A stretch of 64,000 bases of DNA from Streptosporangium canum (GTDB lineage: Bacteria > Actinomycetota > Actinomycetes > Streptosporangiales > Streptosporangiaceae), in NCBI RefSeq assembly GCF_900113865.1, contig NZ_FOQY01000006.1, positions 198,041-262,040 of the forward strand, given 5' to 3'. The first letter of the stretch is position 1. Every line of letters starts with the position of its first letter. A program made the translations under genes and the position numbers. The notes beneath the pieces are model-generated. The model had not been told where the DNA came from. It was given only the letters and a program-made list of their open reading frames with translations, and did not search any database. Below, piece by piece: positions 35,088-43,695 of this stretch.

Positions 35088-35642
35088 GTGCGCAACCCCC
35101 TAATAAGGTTCGCCGGTGCCGCCTTGTCCGGCGTGCTCCTCACCGGCTGCACCGGGACCGGCCAGCCGCGCTCCGCCGCCCCCTCGGCCACCCCCACCTA
35201 CGAGCTGGCCCCGCGCCCGGTCCGCCCCGGCGAGCGTCCGGTCCACGCCGCACCCGTGACCGACGGCGACGGCCGCTTCCAGGTGATCGGCCTGCAGACG
35301 GGCCTGAGCGTCCTGTTCGGCACCCACGCCGAATGGCCGGCCAAAGGCCAGTACGTGGTCGTGCGCATCGTCGTGGAGAACCCCGCCCGCGCCAACTCCG
35401 GGTTCGACGCCAAGCGGCAGAAGCTCATCACCGCCGACGGCGCGGCCTACGGCATCGACAGGTTCGCGCAGGCCACCAAACGCCAGCCCGACACGCTCCC
35501 CCTCGGCGCCGGGGTCAGGGTCGAGATGGACCTGTGGTTCGACATCCCCAAGGAGGCCAAGGTCGCCGCGGTCCGGCTGTTCGGCGACCCGCCACTCGGC
35601 GTCCGCGGAAGCACCGATGGCGTCGAGGTCCCCCTGGCCTGA
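35088..35642 (+). CDS. DUF4352-like exported lipoprotein
   Basis: 184-residue predicted lipoprotein: short basic start, hydrophobic segment and lipobox LTGC (RFAGAALSGVLLTGCTG), then a Pro/Ala linker and a beta-rich domain. The string QYVVVRIVVENPARANSGFDAKRQKLITADGAAYGID matches the DUF4352 (telokin-like) pattern. The function is unknown; such domains are extracellular. GTG 35088 is preferred on promoter grounds; TTG 35079 is the alternative. It is convergent with the liv operon, and its stop codon lies inside the first bases of a very strong hairpin. Confidence 0.82.
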   Translation: MRNPLIRFAGAALSGVLLTGCTGTGQPRSAAPSATPTYELAPRPVRPGERPVHAAPVTDGDGRFQVIGLQTGLSVLFGTHAEWPAKGQYVVVRIVVENPARANSGFDAKRQKLITADGAAYGIDRFAQATKRQPDTLPLGAGVRVEMDLWFDIPKEAKVAAVRLFGDPPLGVRGSTDGVEVPLA

Positions 35643-35692
35643 CGTCGGCGGGCCCGTCCCGCGCGGATGCGCGGGACGGGCCCGCCGACGTC
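35641..35692. terminator. 24-base perfect-stem bidirectional terminator
   Basis: Arms 35641-35664 and 35669-35692 are perfectly complementary (GACGTCGGCGGGCCCGTCCC and so on) around GGAT. It lies between the convergent lipoprotein and livF genes and overlaps the lipoprotein stop codon. Confidence 0.85.
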
Positions 35693-35704
35693 ACTCGCTA
35701 CGGC

Positions 35705-36464
<760 letters not shown>

Positions 36465-36475
<11 letters not shown>

Positions 36476-37280
36476 CTGCGGGAGCCCCCAAATACGCCTC
36501 GACGACCCGGGGGTCGTTCCGCACCTCGTCCGGCAGACCGTCGGCGATCTTCTGGCCGAAGTCCAGCACCGCGATGCGGTCGCTGATGCCCATGATGAGG
36601 CTCATGTCGTGCTCGATGATCAGAATCGTCCGGCCGGCATCCCGGATGTCCCGGATCAACTGCTGCAGCGCCACCTTCTCCGCCGGGTTCATACCGGCGG
36701 CCGGCTCGTCCAGCAGCAGCAGCTTCGGCTGGGTCGCCAGCGCGCGGGCGATCTCCAGCCGGCGCTGGTCACCGTAGGGCAGGTTCTTCGCGTGGTCGTC
36801 GGCGCGATGGGAGATGCCGACGAAGTCGAGCAGTTCCATCGCCAGCGCGCGGCCCTCACGCTCGGCCTTGCGGTGCCAGGGAAGCCCCAGCGCCACGCTG
36901 ACCATGCCCGAGCGGTGATGCGCGTCCGCGCCCACCATGACGTTCTCGATGGCCGTCATGTTGTGGAACAGCCGGATGTTCTGGAACGTACGGGCGACTC
37001 CCCGCTTGGTGATCTTGAAGCGCTTGACGCCGCTGATCTTCTCGCCCTCGAAGCGGACCTGCCCCTCCGTCGGCTGGTAGACACCGGTGATCACGTTGAA
37101 GATCGTGGTCTTGCCGGCGCCGTTCGGGCCGATGAGAGCGAAGATCTCCCCCTCGTTGATGGTGAAGTTGACATCCTTCAGCGCCGTGACGCCGCCGAAG
37201 CGCATCACGACCCCCTGCATCTCCAGCATCGCGCGGGCACTGCGCTCCTGGCCGGCCCCTGCGCTCATCTCGGCGCTCAC
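36465..37280 (-). CDS. livG: Branched-chain amino-acid ABC transporter ATPase LivG
   Basis: 271-residue partner ATPase. An extra N-terminal stretch (about 17 residues) precedes the conserved MLEMQGVVMRFGGVTALKDVNF. Walker A GPNGAGKTT, the LivG string GVARTFQNIRLFHNMTAIENVMVG, signature LPYGDQRRLEIARAL and Walker B LLLLDEPAAGMNP are seen. It overlaps livM by 4 bases and livF by 11, so the four transporter genes are translated as one unit. The start at 37280 fits the 4-base overlap with livM; an internal ATG at the conserved LEMQG is possible. Confidence 0.96.
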
Positions 37281-38446
37281 TTGGAGGCCACCTCCTCACC
37301 ACGCGACTCCGGCCCGGGCACCTCGGCACCGAGCGATCCCATCCCGCCTGTTCCCTCTTTCAGCTCCGCCTTGCGTTGACGCGACGGCAGCAACCCCTCA
37401 GGCCTGAAGATCATCAGCGCCACGAGCACCGCACCGAAGATCAGCATGCGGTATTCCTGCAGGCCGCGGAAGCGCTCGGGCAGCCATGCCACCACGAACG
37501 CACCCAGCATGACGCCCGGCAGGTTGCCCGCGCCACCCATGACCACCGCGGCCAGGATCGTCGCCGACAGCAGGAACTGGAAGTCGTTCGGGTTGAGCGA
37601 GATGACCTTGGAGGCCCACAGCACGCCCATCGCGCCACCGATCGAGGCGCCGATGGCGAACGCCAGCATCTTGAACCGGAACGTCGGCACGCCCATGACC
37701 TCGGCCGCGTCCTCGTCCTCGCGGATCGCCGCCCACGCGCGCCCGACCCGGCTCTTCTCCCAGCGCTTGACCAGGATGATCGCGACGACGGCCAGCGCGA
37801 CCAGCAGGTAGTAGTAGGGCCGCGGGTCCAGCACGCCGTACTTGAAGATCTTCACCCCGAGGAGCTCGTAGACGTCGACGCCGAAGATGTTCAGCTCGTC
37901 GATGCTCGGGGGGTGCGGGATGCCGCGGATGCCGTTGGGGCCGCCGATCGCGTCGGTGTTGCGGGCGGTGATACGGATGATCTCACCGAAGCCCAGCGTG
38001 ACGATCGCCAGATAGTCGCCGCGCAACCGCAGCGTCGGCCCGCCCAGAGTGATGCCCGACAGGGCGCAGATCCCGATGCCCACCACCAGGATCAGCCAGA
38101 AGTTCCAGCCGAGCCTGGTGCCGATCAACGCCATCGCGTAACCGCCCACGGCGTAGAAGGCGACGAAGCCGAGGTCCAGCAGGCCCGCCTGTCCGACGAC
38201 CACGTTCAGGCCGATGGCCAGGACCACATAGGTGCCGATCGGGAAGAACAGGATGCTCGCCCAGTCGGTGTAGGGCGACATGAAGCCGCCGATGCTCTCC
38301 GACGGCAGCAGCAGGGCTCCGACGATCAGAGCGACGTAGAGGATCCATCGCTGCCAGCCGGGCGTGTTCAGCCAGCGATCGTGCATGGTGTCGCCGTACT
38401 GACCGAGCCGGTGACGGATGCCTGCCAGGGAATTCTTCTGGTTCAT
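37277..38446 (-). CDS. livM: Branched-chain amino-acid ABC transporter permease LivM
   Basis: 389-residue permease with about 8-10 membrane segments. The LivM signature region VVVGQAGLLDLGFVAFYAVGGY and the coupling loop region VKRWEKSRVGRAWAAIREDEDAAEVMG are clear. The C-terminal part GGAGNLPGVMLGAFVVAWLPERFR is typical. Its hydrophilic tail (PSRQRKAELKEGTGGMGSLG) is longer than usual. Start and stop overlap livH and livG by 4 bases each. Confidence 0.95.
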   Translation of the reverse strand: MNQKNSLAGIRHRLGQYGDTMHDRWLNTPGWQRWILYVALIVGALLLPSESIGGFMSPYTDWASILFFPIGTYVVLAIGLNVVVGQAGLLDLGFVAFYAVGGYAMALIGTRLGWNFWLILVVGIGICALSGITLGGPTLRLRGDYLAIVTLGFGEIIRITARNTDAIGGPNGIRGIPHPPSIDELNIFGVDVYELLGVKIFKYGVLDPRPYYYLLVALAVVAIILVKRWEKSRVGRAWAAIREDEDAAEVMGVPTFRFKMLAFAIGASIGGAMGVLWASKVISLNPNDFQFLLSATILAAVVMGGAGNLPGVMLGAFVVAWLPERFRGLQEYRMLIFGAVLVALMIFRPEGLLPSRQRKAELKEGTGGMGSLGAEVPGPESRGEEVASK

Positions 38447-39411
38447 GCGCGCGCCTGCTGGAGTGATTCACCGAGAATTCCGGTGGGGCGGAACATCAGG
38501 ACCAAGACGAGGATGGTGAAGGAGATCACGTGCTTCCAGTCGGAGCCGAAGAAGATGGCTCCGTAGTTCTCCACCAGGCCGAGCACGACCCCGCCGACCA
38601 GCGCACCCCGCAGGTTGCCGATGCCGCCCAGGACCGCCGCGGTGAACGCCTTGATACCGAAGAGGAATCCGATGTAGTAGTTCGTGTTCTCATACGAGAT
38701 CAGGTAGAGCGCACCGGCCACGCCGGCCATACCGCCACCGATGAAGAACGTCATCCGGACGATCCTGTTGATGTCGACGCCCATCAGAACCGCCGCCTCG
38801 GGGTTCTGCGCGGTGGCGCGGATACCACGGCCGATCTTCGTACGGTTCACGAGCGCGTCAAGCGCGATCATCATGCCGATCGCCGCCACGATCACCAGCA
38901 CCTGGTCGACGCGGACCGAATGACCGAAGATCGAGAAAAGCTCGGTCCGCTCCATCAGCCGGGGCAGGCCCATCTGGATACGGCCCTGCTGCGGACGGTT
39001 GAAGACCTCCGGGATCACCAACAGGGCGAACAGCTCCTGCAGGAAGATCGAGGCGCCGATCGCGGAGATCAGAGCCGCGAGCCGGGAGGCCCCGCGCTTG
39101 CGCAGCGGCCGGTAGGCGATCCGCTCCAGGGCGATCGCGGTGCCCGCGGAGGCCAGCATGCCGGCCAGGATCATCGCGATGATCACGCCCACCAGGGCGA
39201 GACCCGTGAGCGCCGAGTTGATGCCGAGCACGAAAGGGACGAACATCGCCCCGAAGGTTCCGATCATGAACACTTCGGAGTGCGCAAAGTTGATCAGCCG
39301 CAGCACGCCGTACACCATGGTGTAACCGAGCGCGATCAGGGCGTAGATCGATCCGAAGGCCAAGCCGTCGATCGTGGCCGGCCAGAACTGATTGACGAAG
39401 TCATTGAGCAC
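38443..39411 (-). CDS. livH: Branched-chain amino-acid ABC transporter permease LivH
   Basis: 322-residue permease, about eight membrane segments. Conserved parts are GLAFGSIYALIALGYTMVYGVLRLINFAHSEVFMIGTF at the N-terminus, the loop GRGIRATAQNPEAAVLMGVDINRIV that contacts the ATPases, and AVLGGIGNLRGALVGGVVLGLVE. It forms the membrane channel with LivM. It starts 157 bases after the substrate-binding protein gene, with a hairpin in that gap, and overlaps livM by 4 bases. Confidence 0.96.
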   Translation of the reverse strand: MLNDFVNQFWPATIDGLAFGSIYALIALGYTMVYGVLRLINFAHSEVFMIGTFGAMFVPFVLGINSALTGLALVGVIIAMILAGMLASAGTAIALERIAYRPLRKRGASRLAALISAIGASIFLQELFALLVIPEVFNRPQQGRIQMGLPRLMERTELFSIFGHSVRVDQVLVIVAAIGMMIALDALVNRTKIGRGIRATAQNPEAAVLMGVDINRIVRMTFFIGGGMAGVAGALYLISYENTNYYIGFLFGIKAFTAAVLGGIGNLRGALVGGVVLGLVENYGAIFFGSDWKHVISFTILVLVLMFRPTGILGESLQQARA

Positions 39412-39501
39412 TAGGGGTTACCACTTCTAGCGGGGGTCGCCTGCACTGCCGGTAGCACACCGCTCCCAGCAGGGCCTCGTGGACTCTCTGGAAGAACACG
39501 A

Positions 39502-39533
39502 GGAGCGGGAACCCATCGCGGCGTTCCCGCTCC
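39502..39533 (-). promoter_or_regulatory. Intercistronic hairpin between the liv binding protein and livH
   Basis: GGAGCGGGAAC and GTTCCCGCTCC form a perfect 11-base stem with a 10-base loop. Such hairpins after binding-protein genes commonly stabilise or partly terminate the message, so that the binding protein is made in excess over the membrane parts. Confidence 0.6.
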
Positions 39534-39568
39534 CGCGCGTCAACTACCTACTGTTCTCAAGATGTCGG

Positions 39569-40771
39569 CTAGCCCAGCTTGGCCTCGGCGGCCTTGCCGA
39601 GCAGCGTGATGGCGCCGTCCTTGACCTGGTACATGTAAATGTCCTTGGCCTCGACCTCGCCGTTAGGGCCGAACTTCACCTGCTTGGAGACACCGGCCAG
39701 GTCAACGGTCCCGATGAAGGTGTTGATCTTGTCGGGAGTGGTGTTGCCGGCCTTGATGGCCTCGATGAAGACCGTCGCCGCGTCGTAGCCCTCGGCCGCG
39801 TAGATCGACGGGTCGGCGCTGAAGGCGGCCTTGTAGGCGTCGGCGAAGCCCTTCACCTTGGCGTCGGTGACGTCCGGCGTGGCGATGTAGCACGGGCAGC
39901 CGACGAGGGCGCCCTCGGCGTTCGGAGCACCCGCGCCGTCGATCAGGCCCCTGTCCAGCGAGCCGTCACCGGAGAAGAACTTCGCGTCCTTCACGCCCTT
40001 GTCACGGAGCTGCTTGAGCAGGTTGCCGGCCGCGGCGTAGTAACCGCCGAAGAAGATCGCGTCCGGCTTGGCCGCGGCGACCTTGTTGACCACCGAGGAG
40101 AAGTCGCTCTCCGCCGGGTCGAGCGAGTCGTCGGTGACCTTGGCGCCCTTGGTGGCGAGCTGGGCGCGGACCGCGTCGGCCAGGGGCTTGCCGTACTCCG
40201 ATTTGTCGTCGATCACGAAGACGTTCTTCGCGGCGGCGGCGCCCGCGATGAAGTCCGCGATGCCGGGACCCTGGACGCTGTCGTTCGGCAGAATGCGGTG
40301 CCAGAACTTCCAGCCGTTCTCGGCGAGCTTGGTGTTGGTCGCCGAGGCGGTGATGCTGGGGATCTCCGCCTCCTCGAGCACCGGGCCCACCTGGGCCGAC
40401 TCACCCGAGAACGCCGGGCCGATCATGCTGGCGACCTTGTCGGTCTTGATGGCCTGCTGGGCCAGCGCGACGGCCTTGGAGGGGTCGCCCTGGCTGTCGT
40501 ACTCCACCAGCTCGACCTTCACGGCCGGGTTGGTCTTGTTGTACTCGTCGATGACGAGCTTCGCACCGTTCCTCGGCGGGATGACGATGCCGGCGTTGGG
40601 GCCGGTCAGGTCACCCATGAAGCCGATCTTGACGGTGTCGGAAGCGGCAGCGCTGGAGCCGCCGTCCGCCGGCTTGGCCTCCGTGCCGCCGTCACCACAG
40701 GCAGCGAGACCGAGGGTGAGCGCCACACCGGCAGCGAGCACTCCACCGAGGCGAGCAGTCTTAGGCCGCAA
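39569..40771 (-). CDS. Branched-chain amino-acid ABC transporter substrate-binding lipoprotein
   Basis: 400-residue type I periplasmic-binding-fold protein of the Leu/Ile/Val family. Signal peptide and lipobox LAAC (GGVLAAGVALTLGLAACGDGG) are followed by VKIGFMGDLTGPNAGIVIPPRNGAKLVIDEYN, the family opening. Later strings MIGPAFSGES, FVIDDKSEYGKPLADAVR and GYDAATVFIEAIK also fit. The start codon is TTG at 40771, supported by AAGGAAGG 6 bases upstream. First gene of the liv operon; leucine, isoleucine or valine is the expected ligand, but other amino acids or small amides are possible. Confidence 0.95.
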   Translation of the reverse strand: MRPKTARLGGVLAAGVALTLGLAACGDGGTEAKPADGGSSAAASDTVKIGFMGDLTGPNAGIVIPPRNGAKLVIDEYNKTNPAVKVELVEYDSQGDPSKAVALAQQAIKTDKVASMIGPAFSGESAQVGPVLEEAEIPSITASATNTKLAENGWKFWHRILPNDSVQGPGIADFIAGAAAAKNVFVIDDKSEYGKPLADAVRAQLATKGAKVTDDSLDPAESDFSSVVNKVAAAKPDAIFFGGYYAAAGNLLKQLRDKGVKDAKFFSGDGSLDRGLIDGAGAPNAEGALVGCPCYIATPDVTDAKVKGFADAYKAAFSADPSIYAAEGYDAATVFIEAIKAGNTTPDKINTFIGTVDLAGVSKQVKFGPNGEVEAKDIYMYQVKDGAITLLGKAAEAKLG

Positions 40772-41004
40772 GGTTGCCTTCCTTTCACCCGGTCCCGCGT
40801 TGGGGCCGAGTTCACAGATGCCCTCCCCTGACGGAGTGGCCAGGGGGTTGTGTCGGTTAGTACAGCCAGCGGATGTTACGGGTCGATACAGTAAGGCCCC
40901 CCGTTACCGTTTCGTTACAACACCGATCCTTTTCGGCTACCAGCGGCAAAAGCAATGGTCATTGGCAGCCTGAGGCCCTCTCGATGATCACTCCGAGTAC
41001 GCGA

Positions 41005-41046
41005 AAGCCCACGCATCTCCCTTGACCCAAGGCGATGCGCGGGCTT
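41005..41046 (-). terminator. Hairpin terminator after pdtaR
   Basis: AAGCCC-A-CGCATC and GATGCG-C-GGGCTT pair as a 13-base stem with one mismatch, 58 bases past the pdtaR stop. The neighbouring 40772-41000 region is the liv operon upstream region and holds no gene. Confidence 0.5.
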
Positions 41047-41103
41047 GTCAAGAAGCGGGCCGGGTGCCGTACGGCGCGGCGGAACGCGGCGGGCGGCTCC
41101 CCC

Positions 41104-41703
41104 TCAGGCCCCCTCCGCCTCAGGCGGGCCAGGCGTCCCGTCCACCACGATCTGCGCCACCTGACGCATGCTCAACCTGCGGTCCATCGAGGCCTTCTGG
41201 ATCCACCGGAACGCCTGCGGCTCGCTCCAGCCGTGCTGCTCCATGAGCCGCCCCTTGGCCCGCTCGACCAGCTTGCGCGTCTCCAGCCGCTCCGAGAGCG
41301 TCCCGACCTCGCGCTCCAGCGCGGCGATCTCCTCGTGCCTGCTGACCGCCATCTCGATCGCCGGGACGAGGTCGGACTTGGTGAACGGCTTGACCAGATA
41401 GGCCATCGCCCCGGCGTCCCTGGCCCGCTCGACCAGATCCCGCTGCGAGAAGGCGGTGAGGATCAGGCACGGCGCGATCCGCTGCGACACGATCTGCTCG
41501 GCGGCCGAGATCCCGTCCAGGATGGGCATCTTCACATCCAGGATCACCAGATCCGGCCGCTGCTCCAGCGCCAGCTTGACCGCGGCCTCCCCGTCCCCGG
41601 CCTCACCGACGACGGCATATCCGTCTTCTTCCAGCATCTCCTTGAGATCGAGGCGGATCAGCGCCTCGTCTTCCGCGATCACTACTCGCCGCTGCGTACT
41701 CAC
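41104..41703 (-). CDS. pdtaR: ANTAR-domain response regulator (PdtaR-like)
   Basis: 199-residue response regulator that acts on RNA. The receiver domain (1-about 120) has the acidic pair in VVIAEDEALIRLD, the phosphoacceptor Asp in LVILDVKMPILDG and Lys in LVKPF. The C-terminal ANTAR domain (about 135-192; LSERLETRKLVERAKGRLMEQHGWSEPQAFRWIQKASMDRR) binds tandem hexaloop hairpins in target transcripts and works as an antiterminator. The partner kinase PdtaS is not in the window. GTG 41703 gives the conserved VSTQRRVVIAED start; an in-frame start at 41793 has no support. Confidence 0.92.
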   Translation of the reverse strand: MSTQRRVVIAEDEALIRLDLKEMLEEDGYAVVGEAGDGEAAVKLALEQRPDLVILDVKMPILDGISAAEQIVSQRIAPCLILTAFSQRDLVERARDAGAMAYLVKPFTKSDLVPAIEMAVSRHEEIAALEREVGTLSERLETRKLVERAKGRLMEQHGWSEPQAFRWIQKASMDRRLSMRQVAQIVVDGTPGPPEAEGA

Positions 41704-41818
41704 GAGCAAGAGAGTACCGATGTCCGCTAGATTAGGACCACGCCGGTGCCTGCAACTGATCCAGTTCTGGGTAAGCTCATCACCGGCAGACACAATCCGG
41801 ACAGATCCGGAAATATCA

Positions 41819-41901
41819 GCCGGAATGGCGAAATGGCATACGCGGACGCCTCAAAAGCGTCTACCCGAAAGGGTGTGCGGGTTCGAGTCCCGCTTCCGGC
41901 A
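41819..41901 (+). tRNA. tRNA-Leu (anticodon CAA)
   Basis: 83 bases with a complete cloverleaf. The acceptor stem GCCGGAA/TTCCGGC is perfect and the discriminator is A. The anticodon arm GACGC-CTCAAAA-GCGTC gives anticodon CAA. A long variable arm (TACCCGAAAGGGTG) marks a class II tRNA, and the T arm is GCGGG-TTCGAGT-CCCGC. It reads UUG codons. CCA is not fully encoded (CCC follows). A homing-endonuclease-like gene starts 110 bases downstream; no repeat of the tRNA 3' end was seen nearby. Confidence 0.97.
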
Positions 41902-42010
41902 CCCATCCCGCAGAGTCCTTCCACCCTGCACGACTCACTCTTCCCTCCAGCCCCTGCTCACCTTCTGTAGCAGGTCGAAAACTGTCGGTGGTCCTTGGCG
42001 TGGTTGTTTC

Positions 42011-42778
42011 ATGCACCCCCGCGAAACCGTTGACCGTGCCCTCCGACTCTCCGCACAGGGCCTCATCGACCGTCAGGTAGCCGAGCTCTGCGGTGTATCT
42101 CTCAGCGCCGTGCAGAAATGGCGGGCGGGGACCCGCCGCACCAGCGAGGACGAGGACATCAGAAGACACCATTCATGTCCTCGTTGCCATGGGCGGGCGC
42201 TCGACTCCGAGGCCTACGCCTATCTACTCGGGCTCTACCTCGGCGACGGCCACATCCTGCTGTGCAAGAAAGGCGTCTATCAACTCTCACTGGCATGCTG
42301 TAACACCTGGCCGGGATTGATGGAGGCCGCAGCGGACACCATGGCGACGGTTATGCCCACCTCATCCGTCAGCCGCCGCCGATTCCCGGGCTGCACCGAG
42401 GTCAAGAGCTACTCCAAGCATTGGGCCTGCCTGTTTCCTCAGCATGGACCAGGCAAGAAGCACAACCGCCCGATCACGTTGGAAGCCTGGCAGCGGGAGA
42501 TCGTCGAGGCGCATCCCGGCCGCTTCGTCCGGGGGCTGATGCACTCGGACGGCTATCGCGGGACGAACCGGGTCCGTCGTCACTTCAACGGCAGCGACCA
42601 CTGGTACGAATACCCGCGCTACCTCTTCGTGAACGAGTCGCGGGACATCCTGGAGCTCTGCGAGGAGGCGCTTGATCTGCTGGATGTGGAATGGCGCCGC
42701 TCCAAGCCCAACACCGTTTCGGTGGCCAGGCGGGAGGCTGTCGAGCGGCTGGACGAGTTCGTGGGGCCGAAGTACTGA
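42011..42778 (+). CDS. HTH plus LAGLIDADG-type endonuclease-like protein
   Basis: 255 residues. An N-terminal helix-turn-helix (about 5-40; LSAQGLIDRQVAELCGVSLSAVQKWRAG) is followed by a CPRCH zinc-like motif (56-60). Two LAGLIDADG-like helices follow, YLLGLYLGDG (71-80) and FVRGLMHSDG (172-181), each ending in the acidic residue that binds catalytic metal. This is the pattern of a single-chain LAGLIDADG endonuclease or a domesticated derivative; such proteins are frequent as free-standing genes in actinomycetes. ATG 42011 starts the HTH; the ribosome binding site is weak. The position just after tRNA-Leu suggests insertion at a tRNA locus. Codon use is a little less GC-biased than in neighbours. 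Confidence 0.82.
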   Translation: MHPRETVDRALRLSAQGLIDRQVAELCGVSLSAVQKWRAGTRRTSEDEDIRRHHSCPRCHGRALDSEAYAYLLGLYLGDGHILLCKKGVYQLSLACCNTWPGLMEAAADTMATVMPTSSVSRRRFPGCTEVKSYSKHWACLFPQHGPGKKHNRPITLEAWQREIVEAHPGRFVRGLMHSDGYRGTNRVRRHFNGSDHWYEYPRYLFVNESRDILELCEEALDLLDVEWRRSKPNTVSVARREAVERLDEFVGPKY

Positions 42779-42866
42779 CGGGCCGGTGGGGGCGCGGGGG
42801 CCGGGGGTGGGGGTCGAGTAGGTTCCTGGGGAGGAACGAGTCGGGAGTTGACGGCATGGGTGAGCG

Positions 42867-43439
42867 GTGAGGGGCGCCGAGGAGGATCGCGGCGATGTCG
42901 CGGTGAGCTTCCCCGTCGAGCTCCGGCTGAGCGGGCACGGCCTGGTGCTCCGGGAGTGGGCCGACGGGGATCTGCCGGCGATGGTGGGGCTGTTCGACGA
43001 CCCCGAGGTGGCCTACTGGACGCCGCTGGTCTCGCCGTTCGACCTGAACGCCGCGCAGGTCTACCTCAAGAGGGCCCGGGAGCGGCGGACGGCCGGGCAG
43101 CGGGTCCAGCTCGCCATCACCGTCGACGGCCGGGAGCCCCTGGGTGAGGTTCTGCTGATGCTGACCGGGCCGGGCCTGGACGTCGCGGAGATCGGCTACG
43201 TCGTGGGGGCCGCGCATCGGGGGCGGGGCCTGGCGGCGCGGGCCGTGCGGGTGATGACGGACTTCGCCCACGACACGGTGGGTGTCGTCCAGTTGCTGCT
43301 GGAGATCGAGGAGGGCAATGCCGCGAGCGCGGCGGTCGCGAGCGCGGCGGGCTACCACCTGACCGACGTGCCGCCGATCCCCGGCGAGGACAAGGGCCGC
43401 CCGCTGCTCCTGCGGACCTGGGCGTACGGCTACGCGTAG
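42867..43439 (+). CDS. GNAT-family N-acetyltransferase (RimJ/RimL-like)
   Basis: 190-residue acetyltransferase. LVLREWADGDLPAMVGLFDDPEVAYWTPL is the opening of RimJ/RimL-type enzymes. The acetyl-CoA loop is AEIGYVVGAAHRGRGLAARAVRVMTDFA (RGRGLA), and LEIEEGNAASAAVASAAGY follows. It could acetylate a protein N-terminus or a small amine. The start is uncertain: GTG 42867 is used, GTG 42903 begins closer to the conserved region, and neither has a well-spaced ribosome binding site. It stands alone between the endonuclease gene and the pyk terminator. Confidence 0.85.
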   Translation: MRGAEEDRGDVAVSFPVELRLSGHGLVLREWADGDLPAMVGLFDDPEVAYWTPLVSPFDLNAAQVYLKRARERRTAGQRVQLAITVDGREPLGEVLLMLTGPGLDVAEIGYVVGAAHRGRGLAARAVRVMTDFAHDTVGVVQLLLEIEEGNAASAAVASAAGYHLTDVPPIPGEDKGRPLLLRTWAYGYA

Positions 43440-43648
43440 CCGGGGTGGGCGCGACCGGGAGGCGGCCGCGTCCGGCCATGCGGACGAGCATGCCGTCAGG
43501 GGGGCTGAGAGCGGCCAGGGCCGTGTCCGCGTGGAGGGCCGCCGGTCGGGCACCGGTCCGGCCTCTGCGCCCGGCACGCGGCCTCGTGGGCGCGGATGTC
43601 CCGGCGGCCGCCTCTGCCGTCGCTCTGGTCGATCGTCGGCTGACATAC

Positions 43649-43684
43649 CGGTACGGCCACCGCCCATGAGCGGTGGCCGTACCG
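43649..43684. terminator. Hairpin terminator of pyk
   Basis: GGTACGGCCACCGC and GCGGTGGCCGTACC, extended by one C-G pair, form a 15-base perfect stem with a 6-base loop, 11 bases past the pyk stop and between convergent genes. The 200 bases before it (43440-43648) show no gene. Confidence 0.8.
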
Positions 43685-43695
43685 TCAGGAGGATC

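Noticed and set aside
41819..43440. Integrative element at tRNA-Leu
   Set aside because: No integrase gene and no second copy of the tRNA 3' end was found downstream, so there is no evidence for att sites; only the single endonuclease-like gene is present.
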